NCBI GenBank assembly: GCA_905221605.1
Contig: CAJNDS010002568.1
Location: 278,501-342,500 of the forward strand
Source of the DNA: Symbiodinium natans
Taxonomy: Eukaryota > Sar > Dinophyceae > Suessiales > Symbiodiniaceae
Length of the DNA: 64,000 bases
Direction of reading: 5' to 3'
The notes below the pieces were generated by a model, which was not told the origin of the DNA, ran no database searches, and worked only from the letters and a program-made list of their open reading frames with translations. The translations under genes were made by a program, and so were the position numbers. This document shows, piece by piece, positions 40,386 through 50,033 of this stretch (positions are counted from its first letter, which is position 1; the number at the start of each line of letters is the position of its first letter).

Positions 40386-41255
40386 CGGTGCTATTCAGTT
40401 GGGACCCACGATCTGTAGAGTGAGGCCACTGCGTACTTAGCTTTGAGTCATGGGGTTCGAGAACACGGCAACCCTAAACCCCAAGCCCACCAGGCCAGCT
40501 GGTAATTTGATGCAAGCCAACCGAACACACAAAATCTCGAGGCCCCTTAAGCAAGCAAAGAACGCAAGCACTCAACCCGAAACCCTAAACCCTAAACCAA
40601 CCAGCCAACCAGGGCAAGGTGGAGGAGGGGGGGGGGGGGGGGGGGGGAGGGGACAAGCAAGTTCCCTAAACCCTAAACCCTAAACCCTAAACCCTAAACC
40701 CTAAACCCTAAACAAGCAAGTTTGCAGCTCCTGAACCTTCAGCTCACCTGTTCTTAGAACCACTCTAAGAATTTAGTTTTGTGGAGCCAGGGTTAGGGTT
40801 TAGGGTTGGTTTAGGGTTTAGGGTTTAGGGTTTAGGGTTTAGGGTTTAGGGTTTAGGCTTTAGGGTTTAGGGTTTAGGGTTTTGGGCTTCTAAACCTTAA
40901 ACCCTAGACTTTTGTTGCTTCGGTATTCGCCGATTCCGCGCCGGATCTGGATCAGGATCCTTCGCTCACCCAGCGGGGGACATGTCACAACATCTCTGAG
41001 ATAGATACAGCTACAGCCTGATGTGGCTGAAAGCCCTAAACCCTAAACCCTAAACCCCAAACCCTAAACCCTAAACCCTGCAAATTCCGAAAGGGGCCCT
41101 GAGCGTCAACCCTAAGGCCTAAACCCCAAACCCCTCTCTTTTGACGGCTAGACTCTGCGTCCGATAGCCTAGACGGTTTAGGTTTTAGGGTTAGGGGTTA
41201 GGGTTTAGGGTTTAGGGTTTAGGGTTTAGGGTTTAGGGTTTAGGGTTTAGGGTTT

Positions 41256-41351
41256 AGGACTCCTGGATTCTGGTCCCGTAGAGCATCGAGGGCACCCTTA
41301 AACACCACACTTTGCGCATAAATTGTGTCCGGAAATCTGAACCCTGCTTGT
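41256..41351 (-). CDS. Exon preceded by a family-2 element
   Basis: FRFPDTIYAQSVVFKGALDA then LRDQNPG. The acceptor CTACAAG is the terminus of the family-2 element 41353-41452. The donor GTCCTAAACCC enters a CCCTAAA-orientation array (on the coding strand). No family recognised. Confidence 0.55.
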
Positions 41352-41482
41352 AGCTTCATGGGTGCTGAATAAGTACCCCCAAAAAAAGTGTGATAAGTAT
41401 AGTTACCATGCTGCCAGCCCTACTGTTAACTACCCATGAACCTCCCAGTGGACCCTAAATCCTACACCCTAACGCCTAAACT

Positions 41483-41608
41483 GGTCCCATGCTGGATGGG
41501 TCTGTGTGCATCTGCGACCTCAACGCAGTCTTGATGCAGACGGCGTTCGGAAACAGCCGTCCAGAGGCTGCGCTGCACAGGAACCTACTACTGAAGAGCT
41601 CGTTCAGC
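41483..41608 (+). CDS. Exon, 42 codons, unknown protein
   Basis: MLDGSVCICDLNAVLMQTAF then GNSRPEAALHRNLLLKSSF, ending GC/GTTTGGG. Third positions are about 70% G/C. No family recognised. Confidence 0.55.
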
Positions 41609-42332
41609 GTTTGGGCTTTAAGGTTTTAGGGGTTTAGGGTCTAGAGTTTGGGGAGTTTCTCGGCTGCCACAACCACGCTGCGTTTGTCATAGGGCCTTAA
41701 ATGTTCAGGATGTGAGGAAAACTTTAAAACTTAAGCCATCTTCATGGTAAGGTCAGTAGCGCTATTTAAGAAGCTTTCCCTAAATCATAGTACGTAGTGC
41801 CATGAACTTATTCAAGGAAGATTTCTTAAGAAAAGCTGCATCCTGGTCCCTCATACAGGGGGGGGAGGTTCGGGCCGGTTTAGGGTTTGGGGTTTGGGGT
41901 TTAGGGTTTAGGGTTTAGGGTCCTTCAATATTACATTTGTTGTTGACACTGGTGCATACGTCCCTGTACACATTATACTCTAAGCATTCTAGGTGGCAAG
42001 GGAGAAGGGAGCTGAGCTGCTGTAAAGTCAGTAGTCTGCAGTGTGGCCCTATGTTCGCCCTAACATCCAAAACCTTAAAACCGCAAAATACCTAAACCCT
42101 AAACCCTAAACCCTAAACCCTAAACCCTAAACCCTAAACCCTAAACCCTAAACCCTAAACCCTAAACCCTCAACCCTCAACCCTACCCTACCCCCCCCCC
42201 CCCCCCCCGCCAAACCCTAAACTGCCTTAGTGCACCCAAGCCTTCGAGTGGGCCCTTCGGGCAAACTCAAAACCATCAGGTTTAGGGTTTAGGGCTCCAA
42301 AACCAAGGGGTATTCGGGACATCCCTGGAACA

Positions 42333-42573
42333 GTGTTGGTAGGGTTTAGGGTCTAGGGTTTAGGGTCTAGGGTCCAGGGTCCAGGGTCCAGGGTTTAGGG
42401 TTTAGGGTCCAGGGTCTAGGGTTTAGGGTTTAGGGCTTAGGGTTTAGGGCTTAGGGCTTAGGGCTTAGGGCTTAGGGCTTAGGGTTTAGGGTTTAGGGTT
42501 TAGGGTTTAGGGTTTAGGGTTTAGGGTTTAGGGTTTAGGGTTTAGGGTTTAGGGTTTAGGGTTTAGGGTTTAG
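42333..42573. repeat. Mixed array with blocks of GTCTAGG, GTCCAGG and GCTTAGG variants
   Basis: The patch shows runs of the same variant side by side (three GTCCAGG, five GCTTAGG) before 15 canonical units, as expected for slippage or unequal exchange inside arrays. Confidence 0.9.
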
Positions 42574-43204
42574 CGCCCTGCAGCCTCTGCCGCTCCCTTT
42601 CTTCAGAAGCAGCAGTGCTGGGCTGAAACGCGGCCCCCCTTCGGTTCGTGGCGGAGCTGAAGGACCTGAAGGATCCCTTTAGGGTTTAGGGTTTAGGGTT
42701 TAGGGTTTAGGGTTTAGGGTTTAGGGTTTAGGGATCATATAGGGCCCTACTTCCCTCACATCACACTCCCTACTCAGAACTAGCCAGTGGAGGGCCGTGG
42801 AGGGGGGGGGGGGGTTCGTCTTGTGTCGATTGGCTTTTGGTTCGAAAACATGTATGAATCTGTGTATCGAGTAATTACATATGTCATATATGTGACATAG
42901 ATATATTAGACACTTGTTTCTGATTTTCAGTGATTTCAGACTATTTGAGTGGCGGAGAGGGAAAAATGTATACTTTGTTTATGACCTCTGCTCTTTTTGT
43001 CGAGGGTGCCGAGGGTGTTCTTCTTTTCTGTCTCGGGTTTAGGGTTTAGGGTTTGGGGTTGGGGGGGGGGGGGGGGTACACATTCCGCCACAACCACTCA
43101 TGTCCTTCGGACGTGCCACCAGAAGAAGAAAGACGTCAGATCGGAAATTGCCTGTCGCCAGAATGCCCCTTTTATGCCCTCATAAGCGCAGCTGTATCGT
43201 GAAG

Positions 43205-43346
43205 CTGTGCCACTGCAATTCCTATTGAAGGAACCTTTACCGTGAAAAGGGTGACAAAAAAAGCAGCCAACAATTCACGGCTGACTTCTCTTTTTGAGGG
43301 AGTGAGGGTGTCTTTACGTAGTGGCTTTGGGGCCCACGTGGGAGAG
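43205..43346 (+). CDS. Exon with canonical donor, basic protein
   Basis: KRVTKKAANNSRLTSLFEGV then RVSLRSGFGAHVGE, ending GAG/GTGAGC. About 48 codons are open. A second plus frame upstream (43080-43228) overlaps. No family recognised. Confidence 0.5.
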
Positions 43347-43354
43347 GTGAGCAG

Positions 43355-43470
43355 TTATAAATATAAATATAAATATAAATATAAATATAAATATAAATAT
43401 AAATAAATAAATATATATATATATTTTTATTTATTCATTATTTATATTTATATATACTTATATATTTATA
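43355..43470. repeat. (AATATA)n and AT-rich microsatellite
   Basis: Nine ATAAAT-type units are followed by (AT)n and TTTATAT repeats. It sits in the intron after the exon ending at 43346. Confidence 0.93.
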
Positions 43471-43800
43471 TGTTCTGTGGGGCTGTAGAAGCTCAACGCA
43501 CACTACATGTGTTGGGTGGCTGGGGCACCCTAAACCCTAAACCCTAAACCCTAAGCCCTAATCCTAAACCCGAAAGCCTAAACCCGAATCCTGAACCCGA
43601 AGCCCTAAACCGGTTTTGGCGAAGACAGGTACACCCCCGAAAGTGGTAGACATCTCAAGCCGGCGGCAGATCATTTAAGGGGTTTAGGTTTAGGGTTTAT
43701 CGAGTTATAGGGTCTAGGGCTGAGGGTTTAGGATATAGGGCTTCTAAGAGGTTAGGGTTTAGAGTTTATAGGGTTGAGGGTTGATATGAAAAGTGGCTAG

Positions 43801-43846
43801 GGCTTGGGTGATGACCTGGTTCCGCTTCCTCAACGCCTGAAAAACC
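43801..43846 (+). CDS. Short exon
   Basis: GLGDDLVPLPQRLKN lies between GGCTAG and C/GTAAACC. The donor is the first unit of a CCCTAAA-type patch. No family recognised. Confidence 0.45.
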
Positions 43847-43911
43847 GTAAACCCTAAACCCTAAGCCCTAAACCGTAAACCCTAAACCCTTAATCTACAC
43901 TGTATCGTGAA

Positions 43912-43975
43912 AGGGCACAGCAAGGCGCTTCTTCTCAGGCGGGAGGTTCTGCAATCCTTCAGGGGGCATCAGGGT
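43912..43975 (-). CDS. Short exon, unknown protein
   Basis: LMPPEGLQNLPPEKKRLAVP then FHDT ends at a GTGTAGA donor. Composition is typical of an ordered coding segment. No family recognised. Confidence 0.5.
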
Positions 43976-44602
43976 TTAGGGTTTAGGGGTTGGGGTTTGG
44001 GGTTTGGGGTTTAGGGTTTAGGGCTTGGGCAGATGGCCCTAGCGATGGCGACTGCCTCCCTCCCTCCCTCTCCCTCTCTGCTCCCTCGCTCTGGCTGACT
44101 CCTAGACCCAAGAAAACCTAGGGATAGCAAGGGTTTAGGCTTTAGGCTTTAGGGTTTAGGGTTTAGGGTGACCCAAGAGAAACCCTGAAAAAGGGAACAA
44201 GGGCCGACTCTTAGTCCTAAACCCTAAACCCTAAACCCTAAACCCTAAACCCTAAACCCGCCCGCCACCCCACTCTCTTGTGTTTTGGGGTAGGCGGGCG
44301 CTGGTCGAGCGCTCAGTGAGACCCTGCGAGGGAGCCCCAGGCGGGCGACCGAGCTGGCCTCCAGGCAGGCCTACCCTCCAGGCAGGCACAGGCCGAGACA
44401 GCAGTTGTCACTGCATGAAATATGTTATATTACCCTAAACCCAAGCTGTCCGCGCACATTCTTGGGTCCTGCACTGGAGGCCCCCTGGGAAGGCCCCTGG
44501 AGACCCCTGGGTCCCCAACCCCCGTCCGCTGGGCTGCGGGGAACAGGGGCCGTTTTGTTGGGGTAGGCAAGACTCTCGCCAAAAAAGTCCGCTAACTTGA
44601 GC

Positions 44603-44823
44603 CGGGCCTGCCCTGGCCCTGGCCCTGGCCCTGGCCCTGGCGCTGGCCCTGGCCCTGGCCCTGGCCCTGGCCCTGGCCTGGCTTTGGCCCTGGCCCTGGC
44701 TCTGGCCCTGGCCCTGGCTCTGCTCCGGCGGCAAAGCCAGAACATGCCGCTAATCCCTGGCCTGGCCCCTGGCCCTGGCCCTGGCCTTGGCCCTGGCCCT
44801 CCCCTTGGCCCTGGTCCGGCCTG
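44603..44823. repeat. GGCCCT hexamer minisatellite
   Basis: Two blocks (44610-44722 and 44756-44812) of CCTGGC/GGCCCT hexamers, near 20 copies, are separated by a unique 33-bp stretch. Gly-Pro or Gln-Gly frames here are composition artefacts. Confidence 0.9.
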
Positions 44824-44919
44824 CCCTGGCTCTGCCCCTTGACCCTGACCGGGCCTGTTCGAATCATCTTACCCCCCGCGCACCAGTTTGTGTCCTTTTT
44901 CGGGGGCGCTCTCCCTGGC

Positions 44920-45200
44920 TTTAGCCCCTTCGCGCCAACCCAATCTGTATTGCTTCGCTTCCGTTTGCTGCAACTTTGTGCCTGATCCTGACCCTGGCCC
45001 GGCACCCCACCTTACCCCCTTCGCGCCAAGCCAAGCTATCCGCCACACCAGCCCTGTTTCCGTGGCGCTCTGCCCAACCCAAGCTGTTCACTGTGTGTTC
45101 TTCCTGGCTGGAGCCCCTTCGCGCCAACCAAGCCTCGCTGCCTTTTTTCGTTCCTGGCCCATCCCTTCATAGCCCCTTCGCGCCAACCCAGGCTGTCTTC
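44920..45200. repeat. Degenerate repeat around CCCCTTCGCGCCAA
   Basis: The 14-mer occurs four times (about 44925, 45017, 45114 and 45173), each followed by a CCAAGCTGT-like sequence. Spacing is 60-95 bp. Confidence 0.65.
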
Positions 45201-45540
45201 GTGGAAATCCCCAAAAATAAGGGCGTGAGTGCTGACTCATGTGATGGCTTGTAAAAAAATAAAAGGTCTTAACTTCTTGAGAGTTGTAAGTGGGCGGTCT
45301 TGGGGTGGGTAGGTCTGCAGACTACCGCGCGCTCCCAAAGCGCGCTCCCGTTTGGCACGCCCTAAACCCTAAACCCTAAACCCCAAAAAAGGGCAACAAG
45401 GGCCGACTCGGGGACCGAGACTCTGTCGCCCTCCACATTCGCTCCACTCCCTCTGAGGGATTGAGTGAATGCGATTGCAACGTTTGGAACTTGAGACGTT
45501 TAGGGTTTAGGGTTTAGGGTTTAGGGTTTGGGGTTTAGGG

Positions 45541-45632
45541 CCCCCCCTAGACTAACAGCCCTTAATGGGGATCATAATACCCCCCACTATAATCCCTACT
45601 AAGGACCGTTAGCATAAGGGGGAACTTCCCAA
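45541..45632. mobile_element. Family-1 element, left end eroded
   Basis: AGACTAACAGCCCTTAATGG pairs with CTACTAAGGACCGTTAGC. The right end reads AGGGGGAACTTCCCA. Confidence 0.65.
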
Positions 45633-45633
45633 C

Positions 45634-45720
45634 GTATGGTTCCAGACCGTTGACGCAGGCTTGCTTGCCGGTGCATTAAAAACAGGTGGGTGGTGAACTT
45701 GCAGCCTTCGGCATTGACTG
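45634..45720 (-). CDS. Exon, unknown protein
   Basis: NAEGCKFTTHLFLMHRQASL then RQRSGTI. It lies immediately next to the family-1 element. No family recognised. Confidence 0.5.
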
Positions 45721-46032
45721 GGTTTAGGGTTTAGGGTTTAGGGTTTAGGGTTTAGGGTTTAGGGTTGAGAGTTTAGGGTACTGATGTCCTCCATCCGCCA
45801 AAGCTTTGTTTAAGCAATGCAACCCCCTCTTGCCGCCCGGCGTGCTCAACAAAATGTACAAACTGCACGACCTTCACAGAACTGTAAAGATGAAGTACAT
45901 AGGGTTTTACATAGGTTTTGACAACTGTAAGTGCGAAGCAGCGAAGTCACACATAGATGTGAGTGGGATGCAACATATACATGCAAACATTGAGGTTTGA
46001 CGTAAGTAAGCATCAAGATATACCCTAAACCC

Positions 46033-46125
46033 TGACGCTTCGGCTCAACATAACCCAAAAACCTTATATCTTAAGGTCAAAAACCCTTATTTACAAATAA
46101 GACTTCTTGGAGTCTTTGGGCAATA
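46033..46125. mobile_element. Family-8 inverted-repeat element
   Basis: GGCTCAACATAACCCAAAAACC and AAGACTTCTTGGAGTCTTTGGG have complementary segments. It abuts the exon that follows (46126-46215). Confidence 0.5.
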
Positions 46126-46215
46126 GGTAAACCCGATGTATGTACTGCCTCTTCATGAACTCAGTCTCGCCCAGCTTCATGAAGTACTCCTGGCTTTCGG
46201 GAGGTCGGCTGCCGC
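46126..46215 (-). CDS. Exon, unknown protein
   Basis: SQEYFMKLGETEFMKRQYIH then RVY follows a CCCTAG acceptor. It is an amphipathic helix-like segment with strong codon bias. The donor GTTTACC belongs to the family-8 element. No family recognised. Confidence 0.55.
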
Positions 46216-46273
46216 GGTCTAGGGCTTAGGGCTTTAGGGTTTAGGGTTTGTGGCTTTAGGGATGAGGGTTGGG

Positions 46274-46362
46274 ATGTTCCCCCCTATACTAGCAGTCCTG
46301 AAAAGGGATGATGATAGCGGTGCCCAAAGGTCGATTAAGGACAAGGGGGAACATCCCAAGTT
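46274..46362. mobile_element. Family-1 inverted-repeat element
   Basis: GGGATGTTCCCCCCTATACT and ACAAGGGGGAACATCCCAAG are inverted ends. The centre is partly decayed. Confidence 0.7.
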
Positions 46363-46411
46363 TAGGGTTTTACGGGCTTAGGGTTTAGGGGTTCGATGTT
46401 CGCACTCGCAC

Positions 46412-46851
46412 ATGGCTGGCAAGGCAAGGTCCAAAGTCTCTCGCATCCGGAGGAAAGTCGCCAGAAACTATCGAAGCAAGTGAGACGTGTGTCCCATACA
46501 GGGCCAACAAGTGCTAGTTTGAAAAAAGGGGGCACGGCTCGAGTTGATCACACGCTTGCGATCTATCTTGTGCTCAAGCCGTGCTTGAAGCTAGCAATCC
46601 TGTCTGCGCTGCACCCAAAACCCTGAAACACTAAGGCCCTAAACCCTAAACCCTAAACCCTAAACCTAAACCCTAAACCCTAAGCCCTAAACCCTAAGCC
46701 CTAAACCCTAAACTAGCCAAGTGAACTGACGACCGTGGATGCCCAAGCGACACTACGGCTGGAGTCCGACAGGAAGCGCCTGCCGCAGCGCGCCGGACGC
46801 AAGTCCTTCGTTCGGAGAGTCCGCGCGCCCGTTCCTAGGATGGCCCTCAGG
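46412..46851 (+). CDS. Plus-strand gene start, basic protein, three exons
   Basis: Exon 1 (46412-46479) starts with ATG and encodes MAGKARSKVSRIRRKVARNY, ending AA/GTGAGACG. A likely exon at 46534-46617 encodes HTLAIYLVLKPCLKLAILSA. Exon 3 (46725-46851) encodes TTVDAQATLRLESDRKRLPQ then RAGRKSFVRRVRAPVPRM. The very basic start suits a nucleic-acid-binding or ribosome-associated protein, but no family is recognised. Phase between exons is not confirmed. Confidence 0.5.
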
Positions 46852-46984
46852 GTTTAGGGTTTAGGGTTTAGGGTTTAGGGTTTAGGGTTTAGGGTTTAGG
46901 GTAACCCTCAGACAAAATGTTCCTAAATATGATCCTCTTAAAACCCAATTAGGGGAAAATCCAAAAATGTCGCTTAAAAGGCCT

Positions 46985-47085
46985 GCCTAGCTTCTGTTTG
47001 GGGATGCTGCCCCAGGCCTCCGCCAACACAGCCAGAAGCTCCTCCCGAGTCGTCCTCTTGAGAACTTTCCTTGGCTGACTTCTGA
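46985..47085 (-). CDS. Exon, possibly the 3' part of the KH-domain gene
   Basis: PRKVLKRTTREELLAVLAEA then WGSIPKQKLGR follows an AGTCAG acceptor, with high G/C third positions. It lies downstream of the KH-domain exons on the same strand. Linkage is only positional. Confidence 0.5.
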
Positions 47086-47193
47086 ACCCTAAACACCCCA
47101 TTAACCCGATAAACCCTATAGTCCTTATGTAATCCCTTTTGGACCAAATATATACGATAAAGGTAGATGGACCCTTGGCTGACTTCTGAACCC
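47072..47193. mobile_element. AT-rich family-7-like element between 20-bp direct repeats
   Basis: CCTTGGCTGACTTCTGAACC lies on both sides (47071 and 47173) of an AT-rich insert containing CCCTATAGTCCTTATG and ATATACGATAAAGGTAG. The repeat overlaps the exon edge at 47085, so it looks like a long target duplication. Confidence 0.65.
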
Positions 47194-47429
47194 CTCCTGA
47201 AAGTTTTTAACTCTTAGGCTCCTTATTTTGGTTTCTAGAAAAGCCCAAAAAGTTAAAGTCCTAAGAGCCAGCCAGGAGAAAGCCAAGTTTCTCGATGCTA
47301 CCACCCAGCACGCCATGCCGGATCAAGAGCTTTCCTTAGTTGTCCAGGAACCGGGGGGATTGAAGGTGAACCTTTGGGATTGTATAGGGATTCGAATGCC
47401 CCAAAAAAGTTCAGGTTACTCTGCTACGA

Positions 47430-49280
47430 AGTGTCTCGGCGCGGCCCTGAGCAGGTTTTCCAGGATTGGCCGCTTCGGCGAGACTCTGGCCAACTCCAAA
47501 GGCATCAGCTCCACGCTTGGTTCAGCTGGGCCCGGCTTGCCACAATCCCAAGAACCTTCGAGTTGTCCAGTAGCGAAAACAGGTATATTAGGACTGGGGA
47601 ACATTTAGGGATTATCTTATATTCTTTTGGGGGTTCTTAAGCAATAGTAGTTAGTTGTCCATGACCTAGGGGAACTAAAGGTTAACCTTTTGGGGATTGC
47701 CCGGGCTTCTGCTACCCCGAAAGGGTTAAAGGTTACCGACTCTACCACTAAGGAACCAAGCGGAAGCGCCACCACATACTTGAAGCTCATGTGCTCTTGG
47801 ATCTGCGGGTCGTCTTGGATGCACTCCAGAACAGACACGGCTCCTCACACCAATTGCTTCAGAACCCCCCCCCCCCCCCACAAATAAACAATAATCCTCC
47901 TTATTCAGGGTAACATAGGGACGATTATCTTCTTTTCTTCTGGCGTTCTTAAGCAAATAGTGGATAGTTGTCCAGTACCTAGGGGAACTGGAGGTTAACA
48001 TGGTTTCTTTATTCTCTCGGGGTTCTTAAGCGAAGAGTAGTCCTCGCAGAAGGAAGATGTCCTCTGTTTTATATTCGGGTTCTCAAGCAAAAGCCCTAAA
48101 CCCTAAACCCTAAACCCTAAACCCTAAACCCTGAACCCTGAACCCTAAACCCTAAAAATCCTAAACCCTGAACCCTGAACCCTAAACAATAGTGGTCCTC
48201 TCACCAGGAAGATGTCCGTACAGGCCTTCAGTAGGACGACTCGCTCATTGACGCCGCGATTCTGTGGGCTCATGCTGATGTGGCAGCCCGTGGCTTTGCG
48301 TATCCTTAACTTAGGGTTTAGGGTTTAGGGTTTAGGGTTTAGGGTTGAGGGTTGAGGGTTTAGGGTTTAGGGTTTAGGGTTTAGGTTTTAGGGTTTAGGG
48401 TTAGTTGCTGAGTTCATAAGCCCCCAAAAAAACGTGTTCACTTTGAGTTCTATAGGTGATTATAGTCAGATCTATAGGGGATGTATCCCCAAAAGTGCAA
48501 AGTGTACTCACTCGGCTACAAAGTATCTCGCAGATGTTCGCGCCACCCTGCCCCATGATTTTGCCAGCAGAGGAGCCTATACTGAACGTGGAACCCTAGC
48601 AAAAACTATAGTTTTCAGCTGCTTCTTGGTGATTATACTATCCAACAATTAAGAACAATTTCCAAGTACCCCTAAGGAGCTGGGCACCACCAGCTGAATG
48701 GCCGCTTGGTCAGGGGATCTTTTCATTGCCTCCGTGACGACGGCGTGCACACCAGCGGCGAAGCTTCTCTTTGTCGCAGCCAGGATGATGAGCATGCGGT
48801 CTCGTGTACCTGGGGGCTTACGAACATAGGGACCCTACAAGAGAACCCCAAATAGTAGGAGTCCCTGATAACAAGGACCCCCCTCAGGTACCCTGATATC
48901 GTAACACGCCCACCTGGAAAAAAGACATGGGTAGCAGACACGGTCATCATTGTCTGTGTCCGCTGTTGGAGCTTCATCAGGTTCTTTCCCCTCTTGCCGA
49001 TCACTGCTCCTGCACTGTAGGCCGGCACAAGGACCTTGCAACAGAACTCTGCAGCGGAAATGGTCCACCTTCTGGAGTTGGAAAACAACCTGGCGAATTT
49101 GCTCGGCACCTTGTGGCCAGGGGCTTGCGAGTCAGGCGGGTGGGGCGTGCTAACATCAGCTGGAATCTCCTGCTCGCTTTCATCCGGTGAAACTTGCGAG
49201 TAGATGTCGTCCTCTGGCGGATCGGAGATATCCCAAAGGCCCTCGAAAATCTCTGCTTCGACATCAACATGAAATGCCAT
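47430..49280 (-). CDS. KH-domain RNA-binding protein gene (multi-exon)
   Basis: ATG is at 49280. Exons: 48914-49280, 48681-48809, 48528-48576, 48217-48304, 48043-48061 (19 nt), 47757-47843, and probably 47430-47555. The spliced frame has KH1 (VLVPAYSAGAVIGKRGKN, GxxG = GKRG at residues 95-98, then VFFPGTRDRMLIILAA across intron 1). KH2 follows (IQLVVPSSSAGKIMGQGG, then IRKATGCHISMS and DIFLLRGAVSVLECIQDDP). A third domain may start at FKYVVALPLGS. This resembles Nova/PCBP-type KH proteins that bind single-stranded RNA. Five domain elements rejoin in phase across introns 1-5, which is strong support. Donors read as GT, GC, GA, GA and GA. The N-terminal 80 residues are acidic and Pro-rich. A GGGGCTTT minisatellite lies upstream. 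Confidence 0.8.
47556..47756. mobile_element. Intron 6 of the KH gene: MITE-like element(s)
   Basis: It reads GTTCCTTAG...CGAAG on the minus strand and contains a family-6-like GCTTAAGAACCCCC half plus a segment around GTAACCTTTAACCC / GGTTAACCTTTAG. Confidence 0.5.
47844..48042. mobile_element. Intron 5 of the KH gene: family-6 element(s)
   Basis: On the minus strand it starts GACTACTCTTCGCTTAAG (GA donor) and ends GAAGCAATTGGTGTGAG. A second GCTTAAGAACG unit is nested inside, together with a G14 run. Removal joins a 19-nt exon to the next exon in phase. Confidence 0.6.
48305..48527. other. Intron 3 of the KH gene: family-3 element plus telomere-type array
   Basis: GATAC is repeated at both junctions. 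The intron holds the family-3 element (48410-48525) and a TTTAGGG array on the plus strand (48313-48407). It reads as GA...AG with exon G following. This is direct evidence that an array lies inside an intron. Confidence 0.65.
48577..48680. mobile_element. Intron 2 of the KH gene: 104-bp element with GC donor
   Basis: GCTCC is repeated at both junctions. On the minus strand the intron starts GCTCCTTAGGGGTACTTGG and ends TTCAGTATAG. Short inverted segments (AAAACTATAGTTTT) lie inside. Confidence 0.55.
48810..48913. mobile_element. Intron 1 of the KH gene: 104-bp inverted-repeat introner
   Basis: On the minus strand it runs GTGGGCGTGTTACGATATCAG...GTCCCTATGTTCGTAAGCCCCCAG. The two ends are imperfect inverted repeats (TGGG-G..TTACGA.AT.AGGG.ACC), so the whole intron is one MITE-like element. 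CCAGGT occurs at both junctions. Confidence 0.7.
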
Positions 49281-49335
49281 TGCACTAAAATGGAGGGCTC
49301 CAGGAATGGACTGCCCACGCCGAACTTGGGGGGTA

Positions 49336-49456
49336 GCGTGTTCGGGGGCTTTGGGGCTTTGGGGCTTGGGGCTTTGGGGCTTTGGGGCTTTGGGGCTTTG
49401 GGGCTTTGGGGCTTTGGGGCTTTGGGGCTTTGGGGCTTTGGGGCTTGGGGGTTTAG
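49336..49456. repeat. GGGGCTTTG 9-bp minisatellite
   Basis: About 12 units, some shortened to 7 bp (GGGGCTT). It lies just upstream of the KH gene start on that gene's strand. Confidence 0.92.
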
Positions 49457-49822
49457 GCTCACACACCCTGTGACCTGTGACAGCCGAGGCAAGCAGAATG
49501 CTTCGGCTGGTCGTGAGCCAACATGGCTACTGGATGGCAGGGTCGAGACCAGAATCCCAAAGTGTTTAGGGTTCTTCACTAGGAAAGAACAATATAAAAA
49601 CAATTCACAAGTAGCCAACATCGCCTCTGCTATGCAGGCATTTGGCCATCAGGGGAGGCTTGAACAAGGCTTGATGCCGAAACCGGTACTCGTGAAGCCC
49701 CTGTAGCTGAAAAAGCCTGCTGGCTGTCCGCGGCTTGACAATCCTATCTAGTGAGGTGAAGGGTTTAGGGTTTAGGGTTTAGGGTTAGGGTTTAGGGAAC
49801 CCTACACCTGCTCTTAGACAGG

Positions 49823-49928
49823 AACCCATGCCAGAACCAGGGAGACGAACAATGGCCCCAACGTTTCCGCAGAAACCAGCAGTTTGGGCTCGGGAGTTTG
49901 GGGCTTCAACCCACTTGCCCATCTTCCT
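49823..49928 (+). CDS. Exon, Pro-rich peptide
   Basis: After TTAGACAG: MPEPGRRTMAPTFPQKPAVW then AREFGASTHLPIFL, running to the array. No family recognised. Confidence 0.5.
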
Positions 49929-49978
49929 AGGGTTTAGGGTTTAGGGTTTAGGGTTTAGGGTTCGTGGGAAGCTGTCAG

Positions 49979-50033
49979 CTCTTGGAGCACAAGCGGGAGC
50001 TTGGGCTGAACCGCTCGCACTCGGACGGACCAG
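49979..50033 (+). CDS. Exon with canonical donor, paralogous to 34.27 kb
   Basis: LLEHKRELGLNRSHSDGP lies between GCTGTCAG and CAG/GTGAGG. Similarity to the exon at 34272-34306 confirms frame and strand. Confidence 0.6.

Noticed and set aside
44410-45010. Gln-Gly or Ala-Arg repeat proteins near 44.6 kb
   Set aside because: They derive from the GGCCCT hexamer minisatellite in different frames.
49336-49466. N-terminal PKAPKPQSPKAP extension of the KH protein
   Set aside because: It is translation of a 9-bp minisatellite upstream of a better start at 49280; a 5' untranslated or intronic location is more likely.
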